The notes below the pieces were generated by a model, which worked only from the letters and a program-made list of their open reading frames with translations, made no database searches and was not told the origin of the DNA. Shown here one piece after another: positions 25,060 to 61,991 of a DNA stretch of 64,000 nucleotides (position 1 is the first letter of the stretch; each line of letters begins with the position of its first letter). This DNA comes from Acanthornis magna (taxonomy: Eukaryota; Chordata; Aves; Passeriformes; Acanthizidae). Position numbers and translations under genes: made by a program. Location of the stretch: assembly GCA_036785705.1 (NCBI GenBank), contig JAWUZG010000084.1:4895001-4959000 (forward strand), read 5' to 3'.

Positions 25060-26980
25060 TTGGACATTATTTTAAAGCAGAACAACTGGCTGACCTGTGA
25101 CTGTTTGGATATAATTTAGCATTTGGGACAAGACTGTTAAGCTGTTTTGTTTTATGACTGCATTACAAGTACAAAAGTAATGATGAGAGCAATATTTACT
25201 TTTCCTTTCATCCTTCCTACACACAAAATCATATTGATGGTTAAACAAAGGTATTTACCTAGCAAACCTATTTGTGTCCCCTTAGAATAATGATACATGC
25301 AGAAAGTATATAATCTTCAAGTGCCAAAATCATAATCTGGTTCATTTTGATCTAAACAAAGTTTCTATTCTCAAAACAACTTCCTAAACTTCAGCTATCC
25401 AGTAGAAGAAAGATGATTACACAAATATTTAAAATTTTTGTACACTTACAGTATGACTTTTCAGGACAAAAGGCAGCACAGTGGCAGATTAATTAGTGCT
25501 AGGTAATGCCCATTAGAAACAAGATGTAATTTGAATGAAATTATTTACTAATTAATCTAGAAAATAGATTTGTTACAGCTTTTTAGTTTAAACCTTTAAC
25601 CAGTGTAGCAGCAGTTAGAGCAGCAAAAAGTTCAGAGTGGGGCAGATGATGTTATCAAAAATATTTTTAATACAAAAAAATATGCAAAGATTCATCTTCA
25701 CCTAGACAAATGTGCAGTTTTTGTCATCTCTCTATCACAGATTAAGAGAACCAGAAATTGGATGGTGAGAAATTACAGGGCCACTGAAACACTTCTATAT
25801 GATAATAAATCACCATTGTAATAAATTGTAACAACAGGAGTCAGAAAAGAAATAAAAGAGCCATGATAAAGGTATGTCAAATGATCACTCCAGATGAGAC
25901 TTCACTAGGGTCAAGTTGAGGGGAAGGATCACCTTGCTTTATAATATGACAAAAGGATTTTTTGCCAGGACCTGTGTCCTTGAAGACCTATCCTGTGCAG
26001 ATGCATATTGACTGTACACACTTGTTTTTTGTATAATTCTCAGTGAAAAGAAAATTAATCGCGTCTCTCACTGGTGACTCGTTGGAACAAAAAGCACCAA
26101 TATCAATATCGATCCTCAGGGGAAGGTGAACAGTAGCACAGGAAAAAAACACCAACAAGCTCATGAAAATTTACCAAAGTCAAAATCACAAGAAGTCAAA
26201 CAGAAACAAGACTAATCATGAAGTTTGTAAGTAAAACCTACTGCTGGCTATTTGGCTGCCAGTGATTTGGCTTTCCGTGCTGCTCCTGACTTCGCCTACT
26301 GTAAATGCTCCTGTTTGGTGCTGCTCAGTTCAGTGCTGAACGTGCGGCATCTGACTCCTCGCCTTGTTAGCACATTCTGACAGCTTTTGTGTGAGCTGCT
26401 TGCCCCTCATTGTTCTGCTGCTGGGTTTCTAGAACTGTGTAGTTTATCTCTCTAGCCATTGTTAAATGATGGAAAAGAGAATTCATTTAACGGATTCATG
26501 TTTTGCTGTCTATTGTAGTAAAGCTGCCATCCTTTATGGGGCATTTTGGTACAGCAAAGGCACAAAGTCCTTGGTCTCTTGCCCTCTCTTTACCCCTGTC
26601 CCCAATGCACAGAAGGAGTTCTAAAGTCCTTTCACCTGATACGGAAGTCAAGCCCTGCTTGTATTTAATAATGATGGCATTAGAGAATATTTTAGAAAAA
26701 AGATAAATGTTTTCCCTAGATCAGAATATATCTGGGACTCAGTATAGGTTTATTCTCCCTCCCCTGTCCCATGAGGAATGGGAAGAGTTTAGTGCCACCT
26801 GTGACACTTCAGTACACTGAGGGTGCCTAAACTGCGGGACAGGATAGTTCTGCTGGGGTATTTTGGAATAAGAGCCACGTCCACACTGACTGTGTTCCTA
26901 AATAGACTGCAGATTACACAGACTCTATATAACCTACAGGGTGTACAAACATAGAGTTGTAATTTAAATCAGGGATCAGT
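25060..26980. other. PTH-BTBD10 intergenic spacer
   Basis: AT-rich sequence without recognisable exons or repeat families. Confidence 0.55.
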
Positions 26981-27060
26981 TTTAGGATGAAGGTTGAGAT
27001 ATCGGAGACATCAGCTCACCTAGGTAAACTGTATTATATGGCAGCTCGCCCGCTATCATC

Positions 27061-27568
27061 CCTTCAGGGGAGATCCCGGGTCCTTGAGGAGATCCCGGCT
27101 CCTCAGGGGAGAGCCCGTCTCCACAGGACAGAGCCCATCTCCAGGAGGGAGATCCCCGCTCCAAAGAGGAGAGAGATCCCGGCTCCTCAGAGGAGATGCC
27201 GGCTCCACAGAGGAGATCCCCGTTCCATGAGGGACAACCCGGTTCCACGAGGGAGTTTCCGGCTCCTCAGGGGTATCCCGGCTCCTCAGAGGAGATGCCG
27301 GCTCCACAGAGGAGATCCCCGTTCCATGAGGGACAACCCGGTTCCACGAGGGAGTTTCCGGCTCCTCAGGGATATCCCGGCTCCTCAGAGGAGATGCCGG
27401 CTCCACAGAGGAGATCCCCGTTCCATGAGGGACAACCCGGTTCCACGAGGGAGTTTCCGGCTCCTCAGGGATATCCCGGCTCCTCAGAGGATGATCCCGT
27501 CTCCACGAGGGACATCCCGGCTCCACAGGGAAGATCCCAATTCCTCAGGAATATCCCGGCTCCCCAGT
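27061..27568 (+). repeat. GC-rich minisatellite, 20-bp unit with 99-bp higher-order repeat
   Basis: About 25 tandem units of a roughly 20-bp motif with consensus GGCTCCTCAGAGGAGATCCC. In the middle, groups of five variant units form a 99-bp higher-order repeat with nearly identical copies at 27181-27279, 27280-27378 and 27379-27477, and a partial fourth from 27478. The first two differ visibly at one base (gggg/ggga before 'tatccc'). Because 99 is a multiple of three, frames stay open on both strands, producing long apparent proteins. I consider these non-coding. The array ends where the BTBD10 CpG island begins. Confidence 0.93.
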
Positions 27569-27863
27569 CCCGCCGTTCCCCATGGCCGTCGGGCGGCGCT
27601 CGCTCTCCAGCACCGCCCCGGCCCCTCAGACCGGCCGCCCGCACCCCCGGCGGAGGGTTGTGCGGGCGATTTATATTATTTCTATGTGACTTGTTGTGAT
27701 TTTGGCTTTGTTAAATTTTTAGTTCCTTGGAATTTTTTCCGCCGGGTTTTTATTCACAGGCTGCAGTGTTTCACCCCTGCCCGGCGCGGCCGCAGCCCCT
27801 CAGGAAGACCCCGAACGCTCCCTGGCAACGGCGTCCCGCGCGCGCCCCGCCCCGCCCCGCGAG

Positions 27864-27873
27864 TCTCGCGAGA
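27864..27873. promoter_or_regulatory. TCTCGCGAGA palindromic promoter element (1)
   Basis: Perfect 10-bp palindrome. The motif is known as a core element of TATA-less CpG island promoters and is bound by ZBTB33/Kaiso-type or related factors. It marks the likely start-site region. Confidence 0.8.
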
Positions 27874-27874
27874 T

Positions 27875-27983
27875 CCGGGCGCTGCCACCGCCTCCTCCGC
27901 TGCGTGGGGGCGGCTCTCGCGAGAGGTGGCGGCAGTTGCCGGGCCTGGCGGAGCGGCGGCGGGAGGCGGCCGCGGCTGAGCCC
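27875..27983 (+). other. BTBD10: BTBD10 exon 1 (5' UTR, start approximate)
   Basis: The donor GTGAGT at 27984 follows 'cggctgagccc', so the last exon base is 27983. The 5' boundary is inferred from the position of the TCTCGCGAGA elements. There is no in-frame start of the known protein here: the initiator is in exon 2. Intron 1 is 7163 bp. Confidence 0.6.
27915..27924. promoter_or_regulatory. TCTCGCGAGA palindromic promoter element (2)
   Basis: A second perfect copy, 51 bp from the first (start to start). It is also just upstream of, or inside, the first BTBD10 exon. Confidence 0.8.
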
Positions 27984-30900
27984 GTGAGTGAGGGCGGCTG
28001 GGGGCGGCTGCGGCGGCTCACGGGCCTTTCGTACGCTTCAGCCCGGGTTCCTGCCGGCCGGGCCGGCGCCGGTTCCCCTGCCCCAGAGCCCTGAGGATCG
28101 GAAGGGATCTCCGGAGATCCCCCAGCCCGACCCCCTCGCGGCGCCAGGGTCACGCGGAGCAGGTGACACCGGAGAGCGTCCAGGTGGGTTGGGGATGTCT
28201 CCCGAGGGGGAGGCTCCGGGAGCTCCCTGTCTCTTGCCAGCGGCCGCATGCTACAGCTTTCTCCACCTCCAAAGCCCCGCAGACAGATTTACTTGCGCCT
28301 GCCGTGCTGCCCCGAACGCTCTGGGACGGGAGGTGTCATGAGCAGGCTGGACATGACTTGAATTCCCGGTTTTCATCTTGTATTGTTAATTGGTAGCACC
28401 TGCAGTCGCTGTGAGGCCTGTACAGAGACAGTGGTGTTGCTCAGGACTGCCTGACAGCCGTCGTGTGATTACTGAACACTCTTATTTTACATAATTCCCG
28501 AGCAGTCATTTACTCACTCAAACGATTTCATAATGAGTTCTGTATCTTTATAATTTTTCTTCTATGTAACCATATTTTATTTGCAGAAAATATCAGCTGT
28601 TGGTATGATGAATCTGTCATAGTGCAATTATGTGTTGCAGTTGCCTGTCATTCTTTAAGTTCATTTTTGTCTGTAGCTATTGTGTCTGCGTCTCTTTCCT
28701 CTTTATCTCTAGTCCCATCCAGTGTGTCACTTTAGAAACCTTTTCTTTCAGAATTTGGATCCAGCTCCATCATAGACCTCTTCCAGGTTTGTTCCTGTGA
28801 CTTGTCTGGCTTCTTTGTCCAGAGGAGTGGTTGAGCATTGTATCTTTTTGTTCTTCATTGTTGGCTGCCTCTTACAAATTTGAATACATACTTAAAATCT
28901 GGCTTCTCAGTAGCCTTTTGACTGTTGACACTGTTCTCCTCATTTTGTTTGCCTATATTCTTCATGAATCACCTTCAGTGATTCATTTAAAGAGCACTTA
29001 GCTCTGTTGTTGCTTCAGCTTTGTTGATCCTTTCCCTGGAAGGTGCTCTCTCTCCCTCCTAGGTCTGCTATTGAATTACGTGTCCCAGAGATGCAATTCA
29101 AATTATCAGTCTCACACTATTCACAGTTCATAACCTGATAGTTCACATCTGTTATGTTTTATCTGAGCTAAAAAAATATGTCTCTTCATCATCTTGTGTT
29201 GGTTACCTGGAATTCCCACAGCTTGAACACAAGTACAGTCAAAAGGAACTGGATGATTTTTTTTTTCTTTTTCTATCCATTGCTCTGTAGTTAAGGAAGA
29301 CTGTTCCACTGTGTTTGGCAGGTCTGTCAGTGCGTCTTGGACTGGGTCTCTTGCAAAACGTCACAGAGATTTTCTTCTCATATTAAGACCCAGGTTGCCA
29401 AAAGCCTTTGAGTGTTACCTCTTGATTCATACCATTTCTGTCTCCAAAACTCATCATGCATCATGCCTGTGCTCATTGTTGCCCTCTGTGCAGATGGTGC
29501 TGTTTGAGGCTGCTCTTGGAAGTGTTTTATGCACGTTTGTGTGTTAATGTCAGGGAACCTGGGGGTTAAGAAAGACAACAAACTAAAACAGCTTTCATAT
29601 CCCAGATTAAATTCCTTCTTGAAGCCCACTTTTCCTTTTAGGCACAATTCGTTTGAAAATGGTGAACAGCTGATGTGTGGATGACATTGTGTGTTAAATT
29701 AGTAACAGATGTCATCACTGTTGGGTTTTCTGTCACTTTGTTATAAACTGTGTGTTTTTTGCAGCTTGTGTGCTTCAGGCTGGGACTGCTTTGTCCTGTA
29801 TTCATACACAAAAGCCAGAACCTCATTCCATGCCAGTTTCTTTTAGCACAGCTTTCCTTTAGCAATGCTGCTTAAATCTTGGCCTGGTGCTGTTGCTTAT
29901 CAGTGAAAGCATGTATTTCTTAAAAATATGTATAAAAGCAAAAGCTGATTTGGAATTCATTTCAGGTGTGAAAAACTGTGTGTGAATTTTCTTGCTCACT
30001 GAGATGTGTTGTACAGACCTCGCTTTCCACTTCAAGAAACGTGGTTGATGCTCTGGTGGCTCTTCATCTCATCCCTGGTGCCAAGTGTGAGGAAGCCTAG
30101 TGTCTGTCTGTTCTCTGTGTATTGAAGGGCCACAAGGGATGAGGCCAGTAGGAGTGGCAAGGAGTTGGGTTCTGCTCCTTTTTCCTGCAGTGATAGCCGT
30201 GATTCTGCTTGTGGAGGGAGAAGTTGCTCCATTCACTAAGCTTTCTACATGTAGTGCTGGGCAGGTTTCATACAATGAGCCCTAACACAGAGGAGGAGCT
30301 GGGAGTCATCTACCTCTTGCTTTTTAGGCTTCCAATGTCAAATAGCTATTTTATCATCATGTTCCCTTTAGGAATTACAAAGTAAAAGCTTGCAGGATAG
30401 TCACTGGATATCTGTTGTTTATGCTGCTACAGATAGGAATATCATCAGCTTCCTGTGACTGCTCAATTCTTTTCTTCTTTTTTTCTTTTTCCTACTTGCT
30501 CATTAAGAGGAGCTTCAATCCTGACCTGCTACGTTAATGTTGAGACTGTATCGCAAAGGATGTGTCTTAGCCGTGCATTAATCAGTGCCAGTTTGATAAC
30601 ATTTCAGTGATGATAATTTATAAAGCTACTTTATGTGGCTGAATTGTGACTGATGACTGCGCTAGTTTGCAAGAAACTCACTTGACAGGTATGGATTTCG
30701 GTGCTATGTGGTGTTTGCATTATGAGCATGTGTCCTTTGAACTGTATTTCTTAATTAGGATGTAATGTCACCATGCTTGCATTCCCAGTAAATCTGACTT
30801 GGAAGTTGCTTTTTGTTGTTGCTGCTTTTGTGCTTTGATGACTAGAGGCAGTGAACAGCAGACTGGCACCCGTTACAGAAAGTCTAAATATTTAATCTGA

Positions 30901-33900
30901 GTCCTGGAGTTTCTTTGTCACAACCAATGCCATGTTTTGTCCTGGCCAGTGACTTGTCTGTTGGAGCTTCCTGAATATCCTGGTTCACCTTTCCGGTGTG
31001 TTTCTCTGAGGGAGCAGATTAGAGCAGAGGAGCTTCTGAAACCTGTCCTACTTTTGGAAATGCTTCTGACCAAAGCTCAGAGCTGAGTAGATGCCTGAAG
31101 TACTACATGTTAGATATTTGAATGTTGTCCTCAGTACTGACAGCTGGAGCCATCACTTCTATGTTCTACCTGATGAGCTGGTGGCCAGAAGAACACATCT
31201 TGGCCCTCTGCCTCCAAATTTCAGGGTATTTTAATTATCTTTTTTAATAAGACTCCAGAGTTTTGCACCTTCAAGCATTCTCAGCAAATACAGTGTGGCT
31301 GGCTGGCTAAAAATGCGTTGATGTTGGTTTTGATAAGGTTTACTTCTTTCCTGAATGGTTTCCAGAGGGCATTCTACCTGCTAACCTGCAGTATCTTGAA
31401 AAATGCAAGTCACGCATCTCACAAAAGTGCATGTCCACTTCTGTCCAGCATCTGATGTTGTCGAAATCTTGCTTTATCTGCTCTGCAACTTTTGTGCGTT
31501 CTGTTTTGTCATGGCATAGAACTGAATATGCTTTAAGGATTATTTAAAATAATCTGTTCAACATCTTATCACAAGTTGCTGTATGATATATCCTTTCATG
31601 AGCTCTTCAAGTAGTGCTGTAAACACATTAATTAGTGTATTTTGCAATGTCTAGGGTGGCTCTACCACATTGACTTTGGGCTTCTCAAACCCTTTCTTTA
31701 CAATTCCCTTGTATTTCAGTAGCCTACAACTTTCATAAATTAGTAATGATTCTGGCTTCAAGTTGATATTAGCAAATCTGAAGTGTTCTAGCTGTCTGTG
31801 CTGAAAGCTTTGAAAATTAAAGTCTGTTTTGTGATTTCCAATTATTCCTGGTTCCAATGATTCTCTGGAGTATTTGCTTTCTGCAGAAGAGTAAGAAATC
31901 ATTCTTTACACCTGGAGAATAGCTAATTAGCATGTCAGCATCTTTGGCCAATATGCAAGGGTTGTGTGATCTACTGAGCGTATTTGGATTTGATTCTTTA
32001 TTTCATGTGCTCCCAGTGCCTTTTCACCTTCTCCAACATTTCAGATGTGGTTCCTTGATTTCATGGAAGACACTGAATAGTATTCGGGTCCAGGTACTCT
32101 TGCAGGGATTTTTTGGTTTTGTTTTTCTCTTGCATACAAGGTCAGAATGTTCCTCAAAACATGTTTTGTTTCTTGCCTGCAGTGTGAATCCATGAAAAAA
32201 AAAAGAAAAAAAGAACCACAGTTGAAACATGCTTCTCTACTGCAGAAAAAAGTGGGTTTGCAGAAGTGTTTAAAAATTAATCAGGATGACTGGTTAGTTA
32301 CTTCACTGAATTTATACAGCATTTTCTAATTGAAAAAAGAAACTATTTTCAACAGAGAAAAACGAAAGAGTTCCTTATTTGTAGTCTTAAAGTGTTGTTA
32401 AAACTTAAAATTGATAAGTACATTTGTTTATAATCTGCACAAAAGCTCTATCAGCAGTGGTCAAGGAGAAAAAATTGGCTGCATTACAGCAAATTGTTTT
32501 TTAAAGAAGTGTTAATTGTTGAGATCCTGTGGAGTGGAGGATGGAGGGAAGACTGTCTCTTGTTCATAGTGTGACATGGTTGGAACTGAATAAGTTTCAC
32601 AAGATGTAGCTTTGGACACTTGGTATTGTTTCCCTTCTTTTCATAGCTGTGCTCTGGTTCCGAGTTGGGTGCCAGTCTGGCACTTCATCAGTGCCACTGC
32701 TGGGGTTCCTCATGTGCTGGAAGCTGGGAAAAGGGAATGCTGTTTTTCATGGGAAGCAGTTCCATCTGTTTATTTCTGTCCTTCTATGTCATCTATTGTT
32801 TGTAATGGTTTAAGTGTGGAGCTGCATAGCAAAGCACATTGAGGAACCGATCCTACTTTGAATAGGCTTTTTCTCTGAAGTGTGTGTGTACCTGCACCTT
32901 CCTGTTGAATTTTTGTTATAAGAAGATGGGAAGAAGGGAGAAAGTGTGAGACAATTTAAGGAAGTGACTTTAAATTGGCCTTTCAGCTGCAGTTCTCAGA
33001 AAATCAGCTGCTTTTGCCGATCTTTTCAGTACAAAAGCTAAATTCAGATATTGGCTTCTATGCAAAGAATCAGAACTGGGTGGTGGGTGCCTATTTCTCC
33101 TAAGGTACCTGCTTTGGTGTGTACCTGAGAGGGCGAGGTGTCTGTAAAACCTTGTAGATGGTTTGAAAGGGAGGGGGGAGGGTTTGTGGAAAGAAACAAA
33201 AGCTTATGAAGAAACGTGTGGTGGTCCATGAGCCCTAAGTTGCTGTGGTGCTTTGGCAAAGCCTGGAATGGAAGCAGGGCCCAGCGGAGGCTGGAGGCTG
33301 GAGCTGGGTGTGATGGCACAGTGGGAGCTGTGGTGTCCATGGGACATTGCTGCTCTTGGCTCTCTGTTCCATGGGCTGCTGTTGCCATGAGTAGCAAGGC
33401 TCTCTGTGTACCTTCTAGACACTCAATCTAATGAACACAATTTGTTTCAACTCAGGATACAAAGTGTCTTTATTCTTGTATTGCTTGCGTACATGGTGTT
33501 GCACCTCAGTTTGGAATGACTGCCACTGGAGTAACTCCTGCCTGGATTTATAAACAGCCTTTATTCCCCTTGTCTCCTTAATAATACATTTTCTGTTCTG
33601 ACATAGGTTGTAAGTTTCTTCTGATAAATGTGTGTACATCCTTTAATAACGTTCTCTGTGTAATATCCTCATGCACTGACTGTGCTTTGCTAACCTGAAT
33701 TTCCAGGTAATACATAATCAAATGCTTATTCAAATGCTTATTGGGGCTTTTTTGGTTTGTTTTTTTTTTGGGTTTTTTTTTTTTTTGTTTGTTTTTTTGT
33801 TGTTTTTTTTTTAAATTTTAAATAAAATGCTTTTTCTTTTTCCTGACTCTATATGGGCACCTGACCATACTGCTCTTCCAATCAAAGTGCATTTAATTAT

Positions 33901-35146
33901 GGAAACTGTAACAGGAAAAAGACCCAACCCTTTGGTGGAGGCTGTATACTTTGTATAAAACCTGTTTTCTTGGTTAGAACTGAACATGAAGGCAAAACTT
34001 GGATGCGACCGACATTTTTAAGAAGCTTGTTCTCTACCATTCCCCTGTAATAAAAACTTTTGGGTCTAAATTTAGCTAGGAGGATCTAAATTTGCCAGGA
34101 GAGCTATTCCATTTTCCATTACTAAAAGGACCGTTTATTTGAGAAGTAACTTTGTTTTAAAGACATCTCAATTGCTTTGGGCCTCACTTCCAAATAGGAT
34201 AAGTTTCATTGAATGTAATACAAGTATATTATTAAGGGTGGGGTGAGATAGAGATACAATGTTTCTACAGTATGTTGCTTAAAATTGTAAAGAAATATAA
34301 TAGACTTTCCATTACCTGGAAGCTTTGTCTATCTCTAATTCAATTTTTTTCCAGATGCTGTGCAATCATCAGCTCCTCACTTGTGGCTGCTTTATCGTTT
34401 TTGTAACCAGGTCGTTCTGAATTATCCAATTCTATTGCCACAAGTGTCACTTAGAGGTATGATTTGAACACCACTCTTTTGAGATTGGCTGTCTTTGGTG
34501 ACAGTCACAAGGTGGTTTGATCTAAGAGTGAGTTTTAGAGGGAGTTGAACATAGTATCAGATCCCACTTAAGAAAGGGTAGTTATTATATCTATTTTTCG
34601 TAAGTTTTTGTTACTTCCTGCTAAAGTCGGTGAAACTGGACCACATTGAGTGTTTCGAAGGATTGCTGTTGATTCCATTTTGGAGTCAGGGCTGAGACAG
34701 AACTGTTAATTCTGTTTTCCTGTTGGTCAGCCATTCAAATTGTAAAACTGTTGGTCTCTGTTCTACACTTGGGATCCTCCTTTGAATTAACTTCATACAT
34801 TTGAAAGAAAATCATTATGTGTTTGCCTTGTGTTTTATAACCGGTGACTTCTGTTTGGACACAGTGAAATGGTTGCAAAATTGAAGTTGCCTGCCAGCAT
34901 TTGTAGAACTATATTTCTTGTAACAAAATACTCTTTTCAGTGCAGGTATCAGCAAAATGTATAAAATATTATTGTCATGCAATTTCTGCTTCAGTGTATC
35001 CTATTTCTCTGTAATCTGCATTTAAAAAATCAAAACCTAACAACACTAAATTCTGCATGTCTGACTTTTTTCCTGTGTGGCATTACTTAAAGGTAAACAC
35101 TGCTCTCTTAATGTGTAGGTGTGAGTGCTGCATGTGTGCTTTTCAG
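27984..35146 (+). other. BTBD10 intron 1
   Basis: Runs from GTGAGT at 27984 to 'cttttcag' ending at 35146. Its first 200 bp belong to the CpG island and the rest is T-rich. Contains a poly-T/TG-rich stretch at about 33750-33815. No other exon was recognised. Confidence 0.65.
33750..33815 (+). repeat. T-rich low-complexity tract
   Basis: Long T runs interrupted by G, ending in 'ttttaaattttaaataaa', within BTBD10 intron 1. Confidence 0.85.
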
Positions 35147-54641
<19,495 letters not shown>

Positions 54642-55405
54642 TCCGCCTCCCCTCCACCACAAGCATGCTCCTTACAGTGACTCTGTACTCAGCTCATACC
54701 ACACTGCAATGCCAGTTTTTCCATTGTGTACCGGTGTTTAGGATATTGCAGTAGGGCCCCTGGCACGGCCCAAAGGGATGCCTGGTTGTTCTGGGAAGAG
54801 TACAGATCCAGCACTGGGTTCAGTGACGTACGTGTCTGTGTTTACCAGTAGGTTTGTGACGTTGGTGACTTGTGAGCTGGCCTGGCCCCGTGCCGCAGCC
54901 TGGGGCCGCTGTCGTGACACAGGGTTAGGAAGCAGAGTGGGAATTGATAGTAGCACTTTACAAATGGTTGAGAAATGGAATTTGAAGCCATTTTTTATAA
55001 ATGTATTGCACAATACTAACAAAGTGCTTCTATCAAAGGTATTAACTGTACATAGTTTTGCTCTGAATAGATTGACCCTTTTAAAGTTATTGTATATGGT
55101 TGAGCACAAAACTACTTACTCTTGGGTTTTTGGATTGAGGACGTGATTCAATTACCCATGTAACATCTTGTTCAAGTTCTTTAGTGAATTTTTTCACTTG
55201 TTTGCAGCGTGAGCCATGTTCAAAAATTGTGAACAACGGATAGGGGCTTTATCTTAAATTTTGCCTTACCTTAAGCTGTTCACAAATATTTATTTAATAC
55301 ATTTTTCATAAGTGTCATGAAATAGGAAAATGCAAATGGTTCATTCTTCATTTATTAATGATTGTAAACAAGTTTTTCATGCAAATAAAGTTTCCATTAT
55401 TTTAA
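54642..55405 (+). other. BTBD10: BTBD10 3' UTR
   Basis: Follows the TGA stop. GC-rich at first, then AT-rich, ending about 15-20 bp after the AATAAA at 55384. The cleavage position is approximate. Confidence 0.75.
55384..55389 (+). promoter_or_regulatory. BTBD10 polyadenylation signal
   Basis: AATAAA within 'gcaaataaagtttcc', followed by a T-rich then GT-containing stretch. The only plus-strand AATAAA seen in this UTR. Confidence 0.8.
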
Positions 55406-55725
55406 TGGGCTTGAGTTATCTGTGAATTATGAATTTTGCAAGTAGTTGCTTTTCTTCCCTCAGGGGAAGGATGGTTAATATTAAGTGAAAAACAAGTATT
55501 TCTTAAAGATAATCAGCCTATTTCAACCCACATGCCTGTTGTGCTTTTCTCAGGATAAACCTGAATCTAGGAGTAAGTAATAACAGCTTCTCTGGGAATT
55601 TATTGTCATGATGAAGTCGTGTAAGTGTAGGTAAGGCACTGGTTTTCCTCCATTTTTCCCCAAGGCTAAAGAAATGATAAATACCAAGTGCTTCTAGCAT
55701 GCACCTTCAGCAGGGTTTTATCAAA

Positions 55726-56234
55726 TTTATTTATCAAAGTAAATGCTCCATCTTAGAACAAGGGAAACATTTATTTTAAAAATATTTAACTGTCTAATAC
55801 ATTACACTTTAACAATATTTATAGTAAAGGATTCTTACAAGAAAGAATAAACAGCTTTATGGTACAATTAGTATAAGAAATATCCACATGGGGACTGTTT
55901 TGCAGTGTAAAAACACACCATACATCTGAAATGGTCATTTGCATATAAAAGCTACCACTGATGCCAGTGAGTTGCACAGTGATTTAAAAAAAATTTCAAA
56001 CAACAGAATCCAAAATATACAAGTATTGCAAGCTATACACAGCTAACCAAATCAACACAGAACACTGTAGCAGGTTATTCCACTTTGTCTGAAGTTACAC
56101 ATGGTAGGATGAGTTGCATTCTGACACAGCTTTTATGAAATTCCTACATAAAAGCTTCTCAGTCCCACAAGTTTCACAGACTGCAGAACTCCACCAGTAA
56201 ATGCACTTTGATATTTGGGTGTTGGGTGCATCAT
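55726..56234 (-). other. BMAL1: BMAL1 3' UTR (end approximate)
   Basis: Minus-strand sequence after the BMAL1 stop codon. Candidate AATAAA signals read on the minus strand at 55770-55775 and 55726-55731 (TTTATT on plus). The 3' end therefore falls near 55.7 kb, around 0.3 kb from the BTBD10 end. Confidence 0.6.
55770..55775 (-). promoter_or_regulatory. Candidate BMAL1 polyadenylation signal
   Basis: TTTATT on plus, AATAAA on minus. A second one lies at 55726-55731. Which is used cannot be told from the sequence alone. Confidence 0.5.

Positions 56235-61991
<5,757 letters not shown>

Larger units (their letters stand above)
27560..28200 (+). promoter_or_regulatory. CpG island promoter of BTBD10
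   Basis: Very GC- and CpG-rich sequence in otherwise AT-rich surroundings. It contains several GGGCGG/CCCGCC Sp1-type boxes, two TCTCGCGAGA palindromes and no TATA box. This is the housekeeping promoter type expected for broadly expressed BTBD10. It covers the first exon and the start of intron 1. Confidence 0.85.

Noticed and set aside
27800..28249. 149-codon minus-strand open frame in the CpG island
   Set aside because: Arg/Pro/Ser-rich translation typical of CpG island DNA, overlapping the BTBD10 promoter; no independent support.
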